The notes beneath the pieces are model-generated. The model ran no database searches, had not been told where the DNA came from, and was given only the letters and a program-made list of their open reading frames with translations. This document shows positions 62,530-64,000 of a stretch of DNA of 64,000 nt, piece after piece (position 1 is the first letter of the stretch; each line of letters opens with the position of its first letter). Both the position numbers and the translations under genes were made by a program. Source of the stretch: 66-474 sp036759545 (GTDB lineage Bacteria; Pseudomonadota; Gammaproteobacteria; Xanthomonadales; Rhodanobacteraceae); assembly GCA_036759545.1 (NCBI GenBank), contig DAIOUL010000005.1, positions 1 through 64,000 on the forward strand, given 5' to 3'.

Positions 62530-62910
62530 ATGCACCACTCACGCCTGTGCTCCATGCAGATCGACTGCAACGTCGACGACATCGACGAGGCTGCGTGCTT
62601 CTGGGCCGCGGCACTCGGCCGCCCGGTGGACATGGCTCATCCGGGCAGCCGCGGCAAGTACCGGCAGCTTGCGACCTTGCCGGACGAACCGATGGTGCAG
62701 TTGCAGCGCGTCGAGCACGAAAGCCGCGTGCACCTCGATATCGAAACCGATGACATCGAGGCGGAAGTCGCGCGGCTGGAAAAGCTCGGCGCGGTGATCG
62801 ACCAACGCTTCGAAAGATGGGTGGTGATGCGCGCGCCGAGCGGCCAGCGCTTCTGCGTCGTGCGCGTGCAAAGGCCGGAGTGGCCGAAGCATGCGAATCG
62901 GTGGGATTGA
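62530..62910 (+). CDS. VOC superfamily (glyoxalase/bleomycin resistance-like) protein
   Basis: A 126-residue single-domain protein with the beta-alpha-beta-beta-beta pattern of the VOC fold: MQIDCNVDDIDEAACFWAAALG, RVHLDIETDDIEAEVARLEKLG and VVMRAPSGQRFCVVRV. These small members usually bind metal and a hydrophobic small molecule, function unknown. It is alone, following repeat copy G and preceding the repeat at 62912. Confidence 0.85.
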   Translation: MHHSRLCSMQIDCNVDDIDEAACFWAAALGRPVDMAHPGSRGKYRQLATLPDEPMVQLQRVEHESRVHLDIETDDIEAEVARLEKLGAVIDQRFERWVVMRAPSGQRFCVVRVQRPEWPKHANRWD

Positions 62911-62911
62911 C

Positions 62912-62997
62912 GTAGCCCGGATGAAGCGAAGCGGAGTCCGGGGCATTTGCGCGCCTCATTCCCGGATTGGGGCGCTACGCGCCTTCATCCGGGCTAC
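62912..62997. repeat. Palindromic intergenic element, GTAGCCCGGATG type (copy 2)
   Basis: Starts GTAGCCCGGATG and ends CATCCGGGCTAC, perfect inverted ends; TCCGGGG/TTCCCGGA pair inside. Same family as 8292-8375. A second small hairpin (GCTGGGC/GCCCAGC) follows at 63001-63020. Confidence 0.75.
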
Positions 62998-63019
62998 TTG
63001 CTGGGCTGCGAAGCCCAGC

Positions 63020-63301
63020 CTACGCGCTCGGAAGTCCGCCGATGTGTGGCATGATCTCTTCCATTGTTGTCTCAAAAATATGTGCCATCGCTTGCACCTC
63101 GATAGCAGTAAACGGAATTCTGCCGTGCATACGTCGCGACATCGAAGCCTTGTCCAACAGCGTTCGGCGCCCAATACGATTGCATAATTCACGTGCGAAA
63201 GCGTCATCGGTTTCAAAACCAGCTTTCATCATTCGCATCCGCAGCCACTGCATATTCACATAAACTTTCTTGCGGTGGACCCCGCCTGTGCCCCGCTTCA
63301 T
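63020..63301 (-). CDS. Small helix-turn-helix-like protein of unknown function
   Basis: A 93-residue basic protein whose middle resembles a Cro/CI helix-turn-helix: LRMRMMKAGFETDDAFARE, DKASMSRRMHGRIPFTAIE and VQAMAHIFETTMEEIMPHI. GGAGAG lies 8 bases before ATG 63301, which picks the start. The gene and its upstream 110 bases are clearly less GC-rich than the rest of the window (codons with A/T in the third place, runs of A and T), so lateral gain is likely. Its target is unknown. Confidence 0.7.
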   Translation of the reverse strand: MKRGTGGVHRKKVYVNMQWLRMRMMKAGFETDDAFARELCNRIGRRTLLDKASMSRRMHGRIPFTAIEVQAMAHIFETTMEEIMPHIGGLPSA

Positions 63302-63416
63302 TTTTACTCTCCAGGTTCGGTAGTGGTTGTGCCGCCACTCATGCAAAAAATCGAAATGAAACTAATGAGTTTGTGACTTTATCTAAGACAACGAAATCCC
63401 AGTTCTCATTGCGAAC

Positions 63417-64000
63417 CTAAACCCACTCACGTGAAATTAAATACTTCCTCAACCTCGCCTCCGCGCTCCCTTCCTCCGGCACATATCCGTACTCATATCG
63501 CACCTGCGGCGGCAGGGACATCAGGATGGACTCGGCGCGGCCGCCGGATTGCAGGCCGAACAGCGTGCCGCGGTCGTACACCAGATTGAATTCCACGTAG
63601 CGGCCGCGGCGGTACAACTGGAACTCGCGCTCGCGTTCGCCGTAGGGCGTGTCCTTGCGGCGCTCGACGATCGGCAGGTAGGCATCGATGAATCCGTCGC
63701 CGACCGCGCGCAGAAACGCGAAGCACGTTTCGAAATCCCACGCGTTCAGATCGTCGAAGAACAAGCCACCGATGCCGCGCGCCTCATTGCGGTGCTTGAT
63801 GAAGAAATACTCGTCGCACCACTTCTTGTATTTCGGATAGACCTCGCCGCCGAATGGCGTGCACAGATCGCGCGCGACGGTGTGCCAGTGCACGCAGTCC
63901 TCGTCGAGTGGATAGAACGGCGTGAGATCGAAGCCGCCGCCGAACCACCACACCGGCTCCGCATCCGGCTTATGCGCCTCGAAGAAGCGCACGTTCATGT
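63417..64000 (-). CDS. hemF: Oxygen-dependent coproporphyrinogen III oxidase (5' end outside window)
   Basis: The last 194 residues of HemF are present; the N-terminal third lies beyond the right edge. Visible family segments are VWWFGGGFDLTPFYP, HWHTVARDLC, KKWCDEYFFIKHR, GIGGLFFDDL, RGRYVEFNLVYDRGTLFGLQSGGR and the ending RKYLISREWV. The internal ATG is not the start. It makes protoporphyrinogen IX in heme synthesis and needs oxygen. Confidence 0.97.
   Translation of the reverse strand, partial: MNVRFFEAHKPDAEPVWWFGGGFDLTPFYPLDEDCVHWHTVARDLCTPFGGEVYPKYKKWCDEYFFIKHRNEARGIGGLFFDDLNAWDFETCFAFLRAVGDGFIDAYLPIVERRKDTPYGEREREFQLYRRGRYVEFNLVYDRGTLFGLQSGGRAESILMSLPPQVRYEYGYVPEEGSAEARLRKYLISREWV

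Overview
The window is a dense, GC-rich (mostly G/C at third codon positions) stretch of chromosome carrying almost only core housekeeping genes. No rRNA, tRNA, insertion sequence, integrase, prophage or CRISPR array was found. The gene set (monomeric NADP isocitrate dehydrogenase, type II QueF, two-domain CysG, a CysB-type LysR regulator beside cysG/cysK, UbiB/UbiJ/UbiE, HrpB, a YadA-type adhesin) and the style of the intergenic palindromes point to a gammaproteobacterium of the order Xanthomonadales/Lysobacterales, probably Rhodanobacteraceae or Xanthomonadaceae. That placement is inference from gene content; no marker gene was compared.

Layout. 1-5.0 kb: MidA-type methyltransferase (cut by the window edge), pteridine-reductase-like SDR, EcsC protein, then tsaD-folB-folK (minus) divergent from rpsU-yqeY. 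5.1-9.0 kb: a hydrolase/acyl carrier protein/ketoacyl synthase cassette, an unknown exported protein, and a small secreted-protein gene that looks frameshifted. 9.1-18.3 kb: assimilatory sulfate reduction in two minus-strand blocks (cysK, cysG; cysJ-cysI-cysH) around a plus-strand cysB-like regulator and pheA. 18.4-20.5 kb: class III aminotransferase plus HAD phosphatase of unknown pathway. 20.7-25.0 kb: acyltransferase, arfB, ubiB-ubiJ, trmL. 25.1-36.2 kb: a 31-codon ORF, SDR, M16 protease, DUF4156 lipoprotein, ubiE, GST, M1 aminopeptidase, hydrolase, queF, FAD reductase. 36.4-40.7 kb: tatABC, SYLF lipoprotein-like protein, hemH plus hydrolase. 40.8-45.1 kb: NatAB-type ABC exporter, TAP-like hydrolase, and an XRE regulator with a small membrane protein behind twin operators. 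45.1-47.8 kb: Tat-exported metallophosphoesterase and cupredoxin, divergent from an ECF sigma/anti-sigma pair, with mirror-image promoter-like boxes between them. 47.9-64 kb: icd, TraB/GumN-like protein, DUF1328, rluE, methyltransferase, a 1222-residue trimeric autotransporter, tatD behind a heptanucleotide repeat, hrpB, M28 peptidase, VOC protein, a small HTH protein in an AT-rich patch, and hemF (cut by the window edge).

The strongest non-genic signals are (i) the ECF module with its perfect inverted repeat, (ii) short intergenic elements made of chains of hairpins ending in CCGGAATGACG, whose stem sequences differ between copies while pairing is kept, and (iii) twin TGTCAAG-N4-CTTGACA operators in front of the XRE operon. 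All product names come from reading translations and motifs by eye; no database search was run.
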